This document shows positions 1 to 5,859 of a stretch of 9,361 bases of DNA, piece by piece (within the stretch, counting starts at the first letter, position 1; each line of letters begins with the position of its first letter). The DNA comes from an uncultured Rhodospirillales bacterium (GTDB lineage: Bacteria > Pseudomonadota > Alphaproteobacteria > Acetobacterales > Acetobacteraceae). The notes beneath the pieces were generated by a model. That model saw only the letters and a program-made list of their open reading frames with translations. It had not been told where the DNA came from and did not search any database. A program made the translations under genes and the position numbers. The DNA lies in assembly GCA_903928045.1 (NCBI GenBank), contig CAIYPH010000491.1:1-9361 (forward strand), in the 5' to 3' direction.

Positions 1-16
1 CGCATCATCTCTCCGC

Positions 17-148
17 TCAAGCAAAAATCCCCCCCAGCCTCCGGATCGACCCCAACACCCGCTCCTGCGCCAACCCCGGCCACTGCACCCGCATGATGAA
101 GTGGTTCACCCCCAGCGTCTCGCGATACCGCGCGATCTCCTTTAAGAT
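17..148 (-). pseudogene. C-terminal remnant of an LLM-class flavin-dependent monooxygenase
   Basis: The last 43 codons of this frame read like the C-terminus of bacterial-luciferase-like (LLM) flavin oxidoreductases: a helix ending IARYRETLGVNHF, then a strand IMRVQWPG and a final helix LAQERVLGSIRRLGG before a TGA stop. Intact family members are about 340-370 residues, so only the end of the barrel survives. The frame stays open upstream to about 562, but that part has no family resemblance. Third-position G/C is 23 of 25 codons just inside the fragment, as expected of former coding sequence. Upstream of about 149 the G/C3-rich frame is a different one. I read this as a decayed remnant left by a deletion or insertion. 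The family call rests on recognised sequence style, not an alignment. Confidence 0.6.
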
Positions 149-245
149 GGGTTTGCGCCTGCCACAGGGGGCTGTTGATCTTGACCTTCGTGGCCTCGTT
201 GGCGGCTTTCTTCGAACGGCGGACGTCGGAACTTGAGAGTACCAT
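149..245 (-). other. Head of a short reading frame fused to the monooxygenase remnant
   Basis: An ATG at 245-243 has a GGAG ribosome-binding match about 8 bases upstream and begins a frame starting MVLSSSDVRRSKKAANEATK. In its first 30 codons 25 have G or C in third position; in the next 25 only 8 do, although no stop occurs before the window edge. This looks like a true gene start of about 32 residues whose original continuation was replaced at about position 149 by the monooxygenase remnant in another frame. The peptide is Lys/Arg-rich with no motif I recognise. The frame could still be translated as an 81-residue or longer protein running off the left edge. Confidence 0.3.
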
Positions 246-492
246 TTTTTGTCTCCGAGCGATACATGCCTCATGTCGATTTGTCGGCAGTTCACCCTAA
301 GATGGTCGAAAATTTCCCGCAACGATATTCGCTCACCGGCACGAGCCGCCAAGTTCGGGGCGGGGCGGTCCGCGGGGTAGGCGCCACCGCCAGCGCCGAC
401 GGATGCTCCGGTGCGCTGATGAACGGAGACGTGTAGCGAGCGGTGGCCGCAGTGCCTGGCGGATGGCAATAACGGCACGGCCCCGCTAAGCT
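246..492. other. Stretch with no supportable gene
   Basis: About 250 bases are less G+C-rich than the rest, mainly 246-340. A plus-strand frame from a TTG at 233 (67 codons) has poor third-position bias and no ribosome-binding site. On the minus strand a weak sigma-70-like pair (TTGCGG, 17-bp spacer, TAGGGT) precedes the short reading frame that starts at 245. I see no inverted-repeat ends, transposase motif or RNA gene here. Confidence 0.4.
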
Positions 493-942
493 GTGCGCAG
501 TACAAGCGAGACAATATTGCGCCCGATCCTTCTTGCCATGTTGGGGCTGCTGGCTGGCGCACCTTCCGTGGCCGCGCAGGAGGTGCCCGCGGTCAGCCCG
601 TTCATCGCCCAGATCGCCGGCCTGGCCGTCTATGTGCGGGCCGCGCCGGCCTGCGGCGTGCGCAGCGTCCGCTGGTCGCGTGACCTGTTTGACGCCATCG
701 TCGGCATCATCGAACAGACCCGCGACGGCAGTGCCGCGTATGTCCCCTCCCACACCGACATCATGCTGGCGATGCAGCGCGTGGCCGATGCGCATCGCAC
801 CGGCGAGATGCTGGTGCATCTCAATTCCGGTTCGAGTTGCCAGAACCTGCACCGCTCCGAGGGGCTGGTCCGCGCCGATGCCCTCGTGCGCCGCCATCGT
901 GTCCGCCATGCCGCGCCGACCGACCAGGAACTGGCACTGTAA
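493..942 (+). CDS. Predicted secreted hypothetical protein, 149 residues
   Basis: Not a family I recognise. The protein begins with a plausible Sec signal peptide: a short charged start, a hydrophobic core around residues 11-23 (ILLAMLGLLAG) and a signal peptidase I site V-A-A at 26-28. The mature part of about 121 residues contains two cysteines (C54 and C116) that could form a disulfide in the periplasm, and an Arg/His-rich tail. Third positions are strongly G/C-rich in this frame and not in the antisense frame, so it looks coded. The first codon is GTG at 493; a TTG at 517 would shorten the leader and still leave the hydrophobic core. Neither start has a convincing ribosome-binding site. 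It stands alone, with no operon partner, and its role is unknown. Confidence 0.55.
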   Translation: MRSTSETILRPILLAMLGLLAGAPSVAAQEVPAVSPFIAQIAGLAVYVRAAPACGVRSVRWSRDLFDAIVGIIEQTRDGSAAYVPSHTDIMLAMQRVADAHRTGEMLVHLNSGSSCQNLHRSEGLVRADALVRRHRVRHAAPTDQELAL

Positions 943-1010
943 CCCACGCCGCGCGAACGTCAGCGGCGCCAGAAAAAGAAAAAATAATGGGGCCAGGCTA
1001 AATTTTCCTC

Positions 1011-1039
1011 TTGCACCCCATCTTAATCCCGATTAAGAA
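1011..1039 (+). promoter_or_regulatory. Candidate promoter before the hypothetical gene at 1046
   Basis: TTGCAC (1011-1016) and TAAGAA (1034-1039) are 17 bp apart, a sigma-70-like arrangement inside a locally AT-rich patch. The -10 element is weak (3 of 6 consensus bases). If real, transcription would begin at or just beside the ATG at 1046, giving a nearly leaderless mRNA, which would agree with the absence of a clear Shine-Dalgarno sequence. Confidence 0.3.
1021..1038. promoter_or_regulatory. Perfect 7-bp inverted repeat upstream of the gene at 1046
   Basis: TCTTAAT and ATTAAGA form exact 7-bp arms around the four-base loop CCCG. The repeat ends 7 bases before the ATG and falls within the spacer and -10 of the candidate promoter. 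It could be a repressor operator or an mRNA hairpin. The AT-rich arms make a strong RNA hairpin less likely than a protein-binding site. Confidence 0.45.
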
Positions 1040-1045
1040 CATACC

Positions 1046-1729
1046 ATGAACTCAACCCCGCCATACCAGGAGCCGAAGATCACCAGCGCCGAGCTGGTCG
1101 CGATCGCCCGCGCCTTCTCCGCCCCCGCGGAGGCGCCGGCGGCGCTGCATCTGCTCGCGCGCCTGCGCTCGGCCCTGCTCGGCGTGGCGATCCTCCTGGA
1201 ACTGGCCTGCGTCCGCGGCCCGCGCGCCGCCCTCGCCGCCGCCATGTTCGGCTACCTCTCCCGCGCCGGCACCCGCTTCGCCGCCCTCATCGCCCGCGCC
1301 GTCGCCGGCACCCTCAAGCCGCCGCGCCGGCGCCGCCCCAATGGCACCACACGCCCGGCCGCGCCCAAGCCCCGGCTCCGCTTCCCCCACCGCCGCGCCT
1401 GGCTGCTGGTGGAAACCCGCCATCACGGCGCCGCCATGGCCGGCACCATCCGGCTCGCCCTGGCCGATCCGGCCTTGGCCGCCATCGTCGCCGCCGAACC
1501 CCGCGCCCAGCGCATCCTCCGGCCGATCCTGCACCTGCTCGGCATCTCCGCCGACTGCGTGCCGCCCTTGCCCCGCGCCGCCAAACCGCCCGCCCCACAA
1601 CCGCCAACACCGCAACAACCCGTCCGCCCGCGTCACCTCACCTATGCCGAGCGCAAGCAGGCCCTCTGGTACCCCAACACGGAGAACCGCCCCTCAACCC
1701 TGCAATTTCTCAAACGCCGCCCGGCATAA
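1046..1729 (+). CDS. Hypothetical protein, Acetobacteraceae-type, 227 residues
   Basis: Function unknown. The layout is an N-terminal Ala/Leu-rich helical region (about 10-70), a GYLSRAGTRFAALIARA helix (about 69-85), a basic Pro/Arg linker (about 90-115), a second helical domain containing an RLALADPALAAI-like segment and RILRPILHLLGI (about 135-168), then a Pro/Gln-rich stretch and a conserved-looking tail from LTYAERKQALWYP. I recall hypothetical proteins of this layout, often several per genome, in Acetobacteraceae; this is recollection, not a search. There is no signal peptide or convincing membrane segment. Third positions are strongly G/C-rich and the ATG follows an AT-rich regulatory patch, so the gene looks genuine. 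The start lacks a clear ribosome-binding site. It points toward RidA across a 46-bp gap. Confidence 0.75.
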   Translation: MNSTPPYQEPKITSAELVAIARAFSAPAEAPAALHLLARLRSALLGVAILLELACVRGPRAALAAAMFGYLSRAGTRFAALIARAVAGTLKPPRRRRPNGTTRPAAPKPRLRFPHRRAWLLVETRHHGAAMAGTIRLALADPALAAIVAAEPRAQRILRPILHLLGISADCVPPLPRAAKPPAPQPPTPQQPVRPRHLTYAERKQALWYPNTENRPSTLQFLKRRPA

Positions 1730-1735
1730 CCGGGC
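1719..1735. terminator. Candidate hairpin at the end of the hypothetical gene
   Basis: GCCCGG and CCGGGC are exact 6-bp arms around a 5-base loop (CATAA) that contains the TAA stop codon. No U-tract follows directly; the first T-run is about a dozen bases downstream. It lies between convergent transcription units (1046-1729 plus, 1776-3419 minus) and may help end both. Confidence 0.35.
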
Positions 1736-1775
1736 AACACGCGCTCATTTTGTTACGATTTAGCAATAATATACC

Positions 1776-2171
1776 TTACGACTGCGGCAGGATCGCCACC
1801 GCCTCGATCTCCACCAGCGCCGCGCGCTCCACCAGCGAGGAAACCCCGATCACCGCCATCGCCGGGTAATTCCGCCCCATGATTTCCCGCAACGCCGCCC
1901 CCAGCCCAGGCCCGGCCGCGCGATACGCCTCCATATCCGTCACGTACCACACCAGCCGCGCAATACTCTCCGGCCCCGCCTTCGCCTCGGCCAGAATAGC
2001 CACGATATTGCGCAACGCCTGCGCGATCTGCGGCACCATGCCCTCGGCGAACACGCCCTTCTCGTCCCAGCCGACCTGCCCGCTGAGCAGCACGAAGGTG
2101 CCGGTCCCCATCATCGCGCTGGAATACCCTTTCGGCCGCGGCCAGTCAGCGGGGTGCAAAACGTCGAGCAT
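1776..2171 (-). CDS. RidA-family (YjgF/YER057c/UK114) protein, atypical active site
   Basis: A 131-residue small trimeric-fold protein of the RidA family, whose classical members hydrolyse reactive enamines and imines. Family landmarks are YSSAM near 16-20, FVLLSGQVGWD at 26-36, the QALRNI helix near 51-56, a YVTDM strand and the C-terminal GVSSLVE...VEIEAVA core. The arginine that binds the substrate carboxylate in classical RidA (Arg105 in E. coli) aligns with Met105 here, while the glutamate of the EIEA motif is kept. It is therefore not a standard amino-acid imine deaminase. The ATG at 2171 overlaps the MarR stop by one base (TGATG) behind AAGGAA; the GTG one codon earlier is too close to that site. 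As the third gene of the SDR-MarR-RidA operon, it may act on the enamine-type product of the 2-aminobenzoyl-CoA enzyme (inference). Confidence 0.9.
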   Translation of the reverse strand: MLDVLHPADWPRPKGYSSAMMGTGTFVLLSGQVGWDEKGVFAEGMVPQIAQALRNIVAILAEAKAGPESIARLVWYVTDMEAYRAAGPGLGAALREIMGRNYPAMAVIGVSSLVERAALVEIEAVAILPQS

Positions 2172-2656
2172 CACGGTTCCTTCAAATCAGCCCGCACCGA
2201 ACTCTTCAGCGCGGCAAGCGTCGCCATCAGCGCGGCGCGGTCATGGAGCGAAAACGTCGCGAACATATCACCAAGCCAGTCGCCATGCGCCGCCGCCATG
2301 GCGGCGAAACTGGCCCGCCCGATATCGGTCAACCGAACAATGGTGGTCCGCCGATCGCCCGCCCGATCGACCCGCTCAACCATCCCATCCCGCACCAGGC
2401 TCTGCACCAGCCCGGTGATATTCCCATTGGACACCATCATCCGCCGCGACAGCGCCCCTAGCGTCATCCCCTCCGGCGCCTTCTCAAGCTGCGCCATCAG
2501 ATCGAACCGCGGCAGCGTCACCCCAAAATCCCGCCGCAACCGGGACCGGATTTCGCTCTCGATCATCGTCGCGCACGTCAACAACCGCAGCCACAGCCGC
2601 GTCTCGTCCTTGTGGTCGCCGGGGTGCTCATCGAGGCGGGTTTCGGCGTCGATCAC
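2171..2656 (-). CDS. MarR-family transcriptional regulator
   Basis: A 161-residue winged-helix regulator. The N-terminal helix (about 16-45) would form part of the dimer interface. The recognition region spans about 64-93 (MTLGALSRRMMVSNGNITGL). The wing carries the usual DxxGDRR signature (D97 to R103) before the RTTIVRLT strand, and the C-terminal helices complete the dimer. MarR proteins in aromatic-acid clusters commonly repress until an aromatic acid or its CoA ester binds. Here the gene sits inside the operon and next to the divergent hydroxylase, so control of both is the natural inference. The start is GTG at 2656, one base after the SDR stop, with GAGGTGA as ribosome-binding site. 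An ATG start would lie inside the SDR or well inside this protein. The probable target is the palindrome at 3477-3490. I cannot see the ligand from sequence. Confidence 0.92.
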   Translation of the reverse strand: MIDAETRLDEHPGDHKDETRLWLRLLTCATMIESEIRSRLRRDFGVTLPRFDLMAQLEKAPEGMTLGALSRRMMVSNGNITGLVQSLVRDGMVERVDRAGDRRTTIVRLTDIGRASFAAMAAAHGDWLGDMFATFSLHDRAALMATLAALKSSVRADLKEP

Positions 2657-2657
2657 C

Positions 2658-3419
2658 TCACATCACCTCGCCGCCGGCAATCGGGAGCGACACCCCCGTC
2701 ACCGCGTCGGAACCGGGGCCACAGAGATACAGCACCGCCGCCGCAACCTCGCCGGGGAGCACCAGCCGCCCCTGCGGATTGGCCGACGTGAACCGGGACA
2801 ACACCTCGGATTCCGCCTTGCCAGTACGGCTCACGATCCCCGCGATGCTCGCCCGCAACAGCTCGGTGTCGGCATAGCCCGGACACACCGCATTCACCGT
2901 CACCCCGCTCCGCGCCGTCTCCAGCGCCACCGCCCGGGTCAACCCGACCACCCCATGCTTCGCCGCCACATAGGCCGCGACATAGGGATAACCATGCAGT
3001 CCGGCGGTGGAGGCGATATTGACGATCCGCCCAAAGCCCCGCCCGATCATCCCGGGCAGCACCGCCTGGGTCATCGTGTAGACCGAAGTGAGATTGGTCG
3101 CGATCATCCGGTCCCACATCGTCCGTCCCAGCCGCACGAAAGGAGCCGTCTCGACCCCGCCCGCGTTATTGACCAGGATGTCGATCTCCCCGCCCGCCGC
3201 CTCGGCATCGGCAAGCCCGAGGGTGACCGAGGTCTCGTCGGTGACATCCATCACCGCGAACCGCTCGCCCACACCGGCTTCGACCGCCGCCCGCAACGCC
3301 GCCTCGTCCCGCCCAATAATCGTCACCCGCGCGCCAGCCTCGCTCAGCCGCCGCGCGATCGCGGCCCCAATGCCGCGCGCCCCCCCGGTGACCAGCGCGT
3401 GGCGGCCAGACGGTTCCAT
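2658..3419 (-). CDS. Short-chain dehydrogenase/reductase, likely acting on a cyclic CoA ester
   Basis: A classical 253-residue SDR with an NAD(P)-binding TGGARGIG at 11-18, D58 in the DVTD segment, NNAG at 84-87 and the catalytic tetrad N109, S137, Y150 and K154 (YVAAK), followed by a CPG motif and a [11 protein letters not shown]-terminus. Overall style resembles 3-hydroxyacyl-CoA and 3-hydroxybutyrate dehydrogenases. An SDR accompanies the 2-aminobenzoyl-CoA pathway genes in Azoarcus, so oxidation or reduction of a ring hydroxyl/oxo group after dearomatisation is the likely job; the exact substrate is inference. The ATG at 3419 is chosen because AGGAG lies 5 bases upstream; the frame stays open further, but that extension runs antisense into the hydroxylase. 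Arg37 after strand 2 may favour NADP, though this is weak evidence. It is the first gene of the SDR-MarR-RidA operon. Confidence 0.9.
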   Translation of the reverse strand: MEPSGRHALVTGGARGIGAAIARRLSEAGARVTIIGRDEAALRAAVEAGVGERFAVMDVTDETSVTLGLADAEAAGGEIDILVNNAGGVETAPFVRLGRTMWDRMIATNLTSVYTMTQAVLPGMIGRGFGRIVNIASTAGLHGYPYVAAYVAAKHGVVGLTRAVALETARSGVTVNAVCPGYADTELLRASIAGIVSRTGKAESEVLSRFTSANPQGRLVLPGEVAAAVLYLCGPGSDAVTGVSLPIAGGEVM

Positions 3420-3453
3420 TCGCTCTCCTGCCGGTTGCATCGATTGCCCCCGT

Positions 3454-3482
3454 ATCCCACCATTGCAGCGGCTATCTTTCAA
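3454..3482 (-). promoter_or_regulatory. Candidate promoter of the SDR-MarR-RidA operon
   Basis: On the minus strand TTGAAA (3482-3477) and TGGGAT (3459-3454) are separated by 17 bp. The -35 is good (TTGAAA against TTGACA) and the -10 is weak. Transcription would start about 3447, roughly 28 bases before the SDR ATG at 3419. The -35 lies inside the palindrome at 3477-3490. Confidence 0.4.
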
Positions 3483-3491
3483 GCTTAAAAT
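3463..3491 (+). promoter_or_regulatory. Candidate promoter of the monooxygenase/reductase gene
   Basis: TTGCAG (3463-3468) and TAAAAT (3486-3491) are exactly 17 bp apart, and the -10 matches the sigma-70 consensus at 5 of 6 positions. Transcription would begin near 3498, leaving a short leader with AGGAG before the ATG at 3523. It overlaps the divergent SDR promoter almost completely. Confidence 0.55.
3477..3490. promoter_or_regulatory. Near-palindromic candidate MarR operator
   Basis: TTTCAAGCTTAAAA is symmetric about AAGCTT, with 6 of 7 base pairs matching between half-sites. It covers the -35 of the SDR promoter and most of the -10 of the monooxygenase promoter, so one bound dimer could block both. 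MarR proteins typically bind AT-rich palindromes of this size, and the MarR gene is two genes away. No binding has been shown. Confidence 0.5.
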
Positions 3492-3522
3492 ATCCGTGTC
3501 GATGTCCACAGGAGCGGCGCGC

Positions 3523-5859
3523 ATGCGGATCAAGATTCTCGGCGGCGGCCCGGCCGGGCTGTATTTCGCGATCCTGATGAAGAACGCCCGCCCGGACTGC
3601 GACATCGAGGTGTGGGAACGCAACCGCCCGGACGACACGTTCGGCTTCGGCGTGGTGTTCTCGGACGCGACGCTCGACACGTTCGAGAAATACGACCGCG
3701 AGAGCTACCGCAAGATCACCGAGAATTTCGCCTACTGGGACGATATCGAGATCCGCTTCAAAGGCACCACCCACCGCATCGGTGGCAACGGCTTCTGCGG
3801 CTGCTCGCGCCGCACGCTGCTGATGTTGCTGCAGGATCGCGCCGCCGCACTCGGCGTGCAGCTGCATTTCCAGTCCGACATCAAGAGCCTCGACGAGTTC
3901 GAGGATGCCGACCTCATCGTCGCCTGTGACGGCATCAACTCCTTCGTACGCGAGGGCAACCGCGCGCATTTCGGCACCTCGATCGACCTGCGGCCCAACC
4001 GCTTCACCTGGATGGGCTCGACCCGCCCGCTCGATGCCTTCACCTTCTCCTTCCGCGAAACCGAGCACGGCGTGTTCATCGCCCACGCCTACCAGTATGA
4101 GCCGGGCCGCTCGACCTGGATCCTGGAGACCTCGGCCGATTGCTTCGAGAAGAGCGGGCTCGGGGCGCTGAGCGAGGAGGAATCGGCGCGCTTCCTCGAG
4201 GGCGTTTTCGCCGAGGATCTCGCCGGCCACGCGCTGATCACCAACCGCTCGATGTGGCGGCGCTTCCCCGCGGTGCGCAACAAGCGCGCGACGATGGATA
4301 ATGTGGTGCTGCTGGGGGATGCCAAATCCACCGCACATTTCTCCATCGGCTCGGGCACCAAGCTGGCGATGGAGGATGCCATCGCGCTGTTCGAATCCTT
4401 CCGCGCCACTGACAGCGTGCCCGCCGCCCTCGCCCATTTCGACGCCACCCGCAAGGACGACGTGGAGCGCATCCAGCATGCCGCCGAGGTGTCGCTGGTG
4501 TGGTTCGAGCATGTCGAGCGGTTCTGGGACATGGACCCCCGCCAATTCGCCTTCGGGCTGATGACACGCTCGAAATCCATCACCTACGACAACCTCCATC
4601 GCCGCGCCCCCGGCTTCGTCGACGAGGTGGACCGCATGTTCGCCGAAACGGTGGCGGCGCGGAATCTGCCGGCCAATCTCAAGAAGCCGGTGCCGCCAAT
4701 GTTCCAGCCCTTCGCGCTTCGCGACATGGTGGTGGAGAACCGCGCCGCCGTGTCACCGATGTGTATGTATTCGGCGGCGGACGGGCTGATCGGCGATTGG
4801 CATTTCGTGCATTACGGCTCGCGCGCCATCGGCGGCGCCGGGCTGATGTTCACCGAGATGACCTGCGTTTCCCATGACGCCCGCATCACCCCGGGCTGCG
4901 CAGGGCTGTGGAATGACGCGCATGAGGCGGCCTGGCAAAGGGTGGTGGATTTCGTCCATGACTCCAGCCGCACAAAAATCGTCCTCCAGCTCGGCCATGC
5001 CGGGCGGAAAGGCGCGACCAAGCTGATGTGGGAGGGCATGGACCGCCCGCTCGCCGAGGGCGCCTGGCCGGTGATGGCGGCCTCGCCGATCCCCTATTAC
5101 CCCGATAGCCAGGTACCCCATGAGGTGACGGAAGCCGACATGGCCCGCATCACCACCGATTTCGTCGCCGCCACACAGCGTGCCGCGCGGATCGGGTTCG
5201 ACATGCTGGAGATGCACGCCGCCCACGGTTACCTGCTGGCAAGCTTCCTCTCGCCGCTGACCAATCGCCGCACCGACCGCTTCGGCGGCAGCCTGGAGAA
5301 TCGGCTGCGCTTTCCGATGGCGGTGTTCCGCGCCATGCGGGCGGAATGGCCTGAGGCCAAGCCGATGTCAGTGCGCATTTCCGCGACGGACTGGCAGGAG
5401 GGCGGGATCACCGATGCGGAGTCGGTGGAGATCGCGCGCGCCTTCGCCGAGTTGGGTTGTGATCTCGTCGATGTCTCGACCGGACAGACCACGCCCGAAT
5501 CAGCGCCGGTCTATGGGCGGATGTTCCAGACGCCCTATAGCGACCAGATCCGCAACGAGGCGGGGATCGCCACCATGTGCGTCGGCAACATCACCAGTGC
5601 CGACCAGGTGAACACCATCCTCGCCGCCGGGCGCGCCGATATCGTGGCGCTCGGCCGGCCGCATCTGGCCGATCCCTATTTCACCCTGAAGGCCGCCGCC
5701 CAGTACGGCGTGCGCGGCCATCAGGCGCCGGCGCAGTATGAGCCCGGCCGCTCCCAATTGTTCCGCACCGCGCAGCAGGACGTCGCCGAGATCGAGGAGA
5801 TGAAACTGAAGACCCGGCCGAAGACCCACAACCCGAAAGCGATCAGGCCTTCGCGCTAA
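3523..5859 (+). CDS. abmA: 2-aminobenzoyl-CoA monooxygenase/reductase (FAD hydroxylase-OYE fusion)
   Basis: A 778-residue two-domain flavoenzyme. Residues 1 to about 385 form an FAD aromatic hydroxylase: GGGPAG at 7-12, E32 for the ribose, the CDG motif at 135-137 and GD at 265-266 ahead of an [18 protein letters not shown] helix. From about 390 to 745 comes an Old Yellow Enzyme barrel of the YqjM class: SPMCMYSA with C414 and Y416, substrate-binding H565 and H568 in EMHAAHGY, and the [14 protein letters not shown] signature at 581-594. The family member from Azoarcus evansii hydroxylates 2-aminobenzoyl-CoA at C5 and then reduces the ring to a non-aromatic 2-amino-5-oxocyclohexenecarboxyl-CoA. 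Databases also label the family bifunctional salicylyl-CoA 5-hydroxylase/oxidoreductase, so a salicylyl-CoA substrate cannot be excluded. AGGAG sits 8 bases before the ATG at 3523. Upstream extension of the frame would run through its own promoter. Expected to be cytoplasmic. Confidence 0.94.
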   Translation: MRIKILGGGPAGLYFAILMKNARPDCDIEVWERNRPDDTFGFGVVFSDATLDTFEKYDRESYRKITENFAYWDDIEIRFKGTTHRIGGNGFCGCSRRTLLMLLQDRAAALGVQLHFQSDIKSLDEFEDADLIVACDGINSFVREGNRAHFGTSIDLRPNRFTWMGSTRPLDAFTFSFRETEHGVFIAHAYQYEPGRSTWILETSADCFEKSGLGALSEEESARFLEGVFAEDLAGHALITNRSMWRRFPAVRNKRATMDNVVLLGDAKSTAHFSIGSGTKLAMEDAIALFESFRATDSVPAALAHFDATRKDDVERIQHAAEVSLVWFEHVERFWDMDPRQFAFGLMTRSKSITYDNLHRRAPGFVDEVDRMFAETVAARNLPANLKKPVPPMFQPFALRDMVVENRAAVSPMCMYSAADGLIGDWHFVHYGSRAIGGAGLMFTEMTCVSHDARITPGCAGLWNDAHEAAWQRVVDFVHDSSRTKIVLQLGHAGRKGATKLMWEGMDRPLAEGAWPVMAASPIPYYPDSQVPHEVTEADMARITTDFVAATQRAARIGFDMLEMHAAHGYLLASFLSPLTNRRTDRFGGSLENRLRFPMAVFRAMRAEWPEAKPMSVRISATDWQEGGITDAESVEIARAFAELGCDLVDVSTGQTTPESAPVYGRMFQTPYSDQIRNEAGIATMCVGNITSADQVNTILAAGRADIVALGRPHLADPYFTLKAAAQYGVRGHQAPAQYEPGRSQLFRTAQQDVAEIEEMKLKTRPKTHNPKAIRPSR

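Noticed and set aside
233..436. 67-codon plus-strand frame as a small gene
   Set aside because: TTG start without ribosome-binding site, poor third-position bias and no recognisable motif.
292..909. 205-codon minus-strand frame opposite the secreted orphan
   Set aside because: Third-position bias and the signal peptide favour the plus strand.
2154..3488. 444-codon plus-strand frame opposite MarR and SDR
   Set aside because: It spans two well-supported minus-strand genes, is Arg/His/Pro-rich and has no motif.
3088..3522. N-terminal extension of the hydroxylase-OYE frame to an upstream start at 3088
   Set aside because: It is antisense to the SDR gene and crosses the promoter region; the ATG at 3523 has AGGAG and begins directly with the FAD-binding strand.
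3472..4599. 375-codon minus-strand frame opposite the hydroxylase domain
   Set aside because: It is exactly antisense to a domain with clear FAD motifs, is low in recognisable motifs and has Glu/Gly/Arg composition typical of a high-G+C shadow frame.
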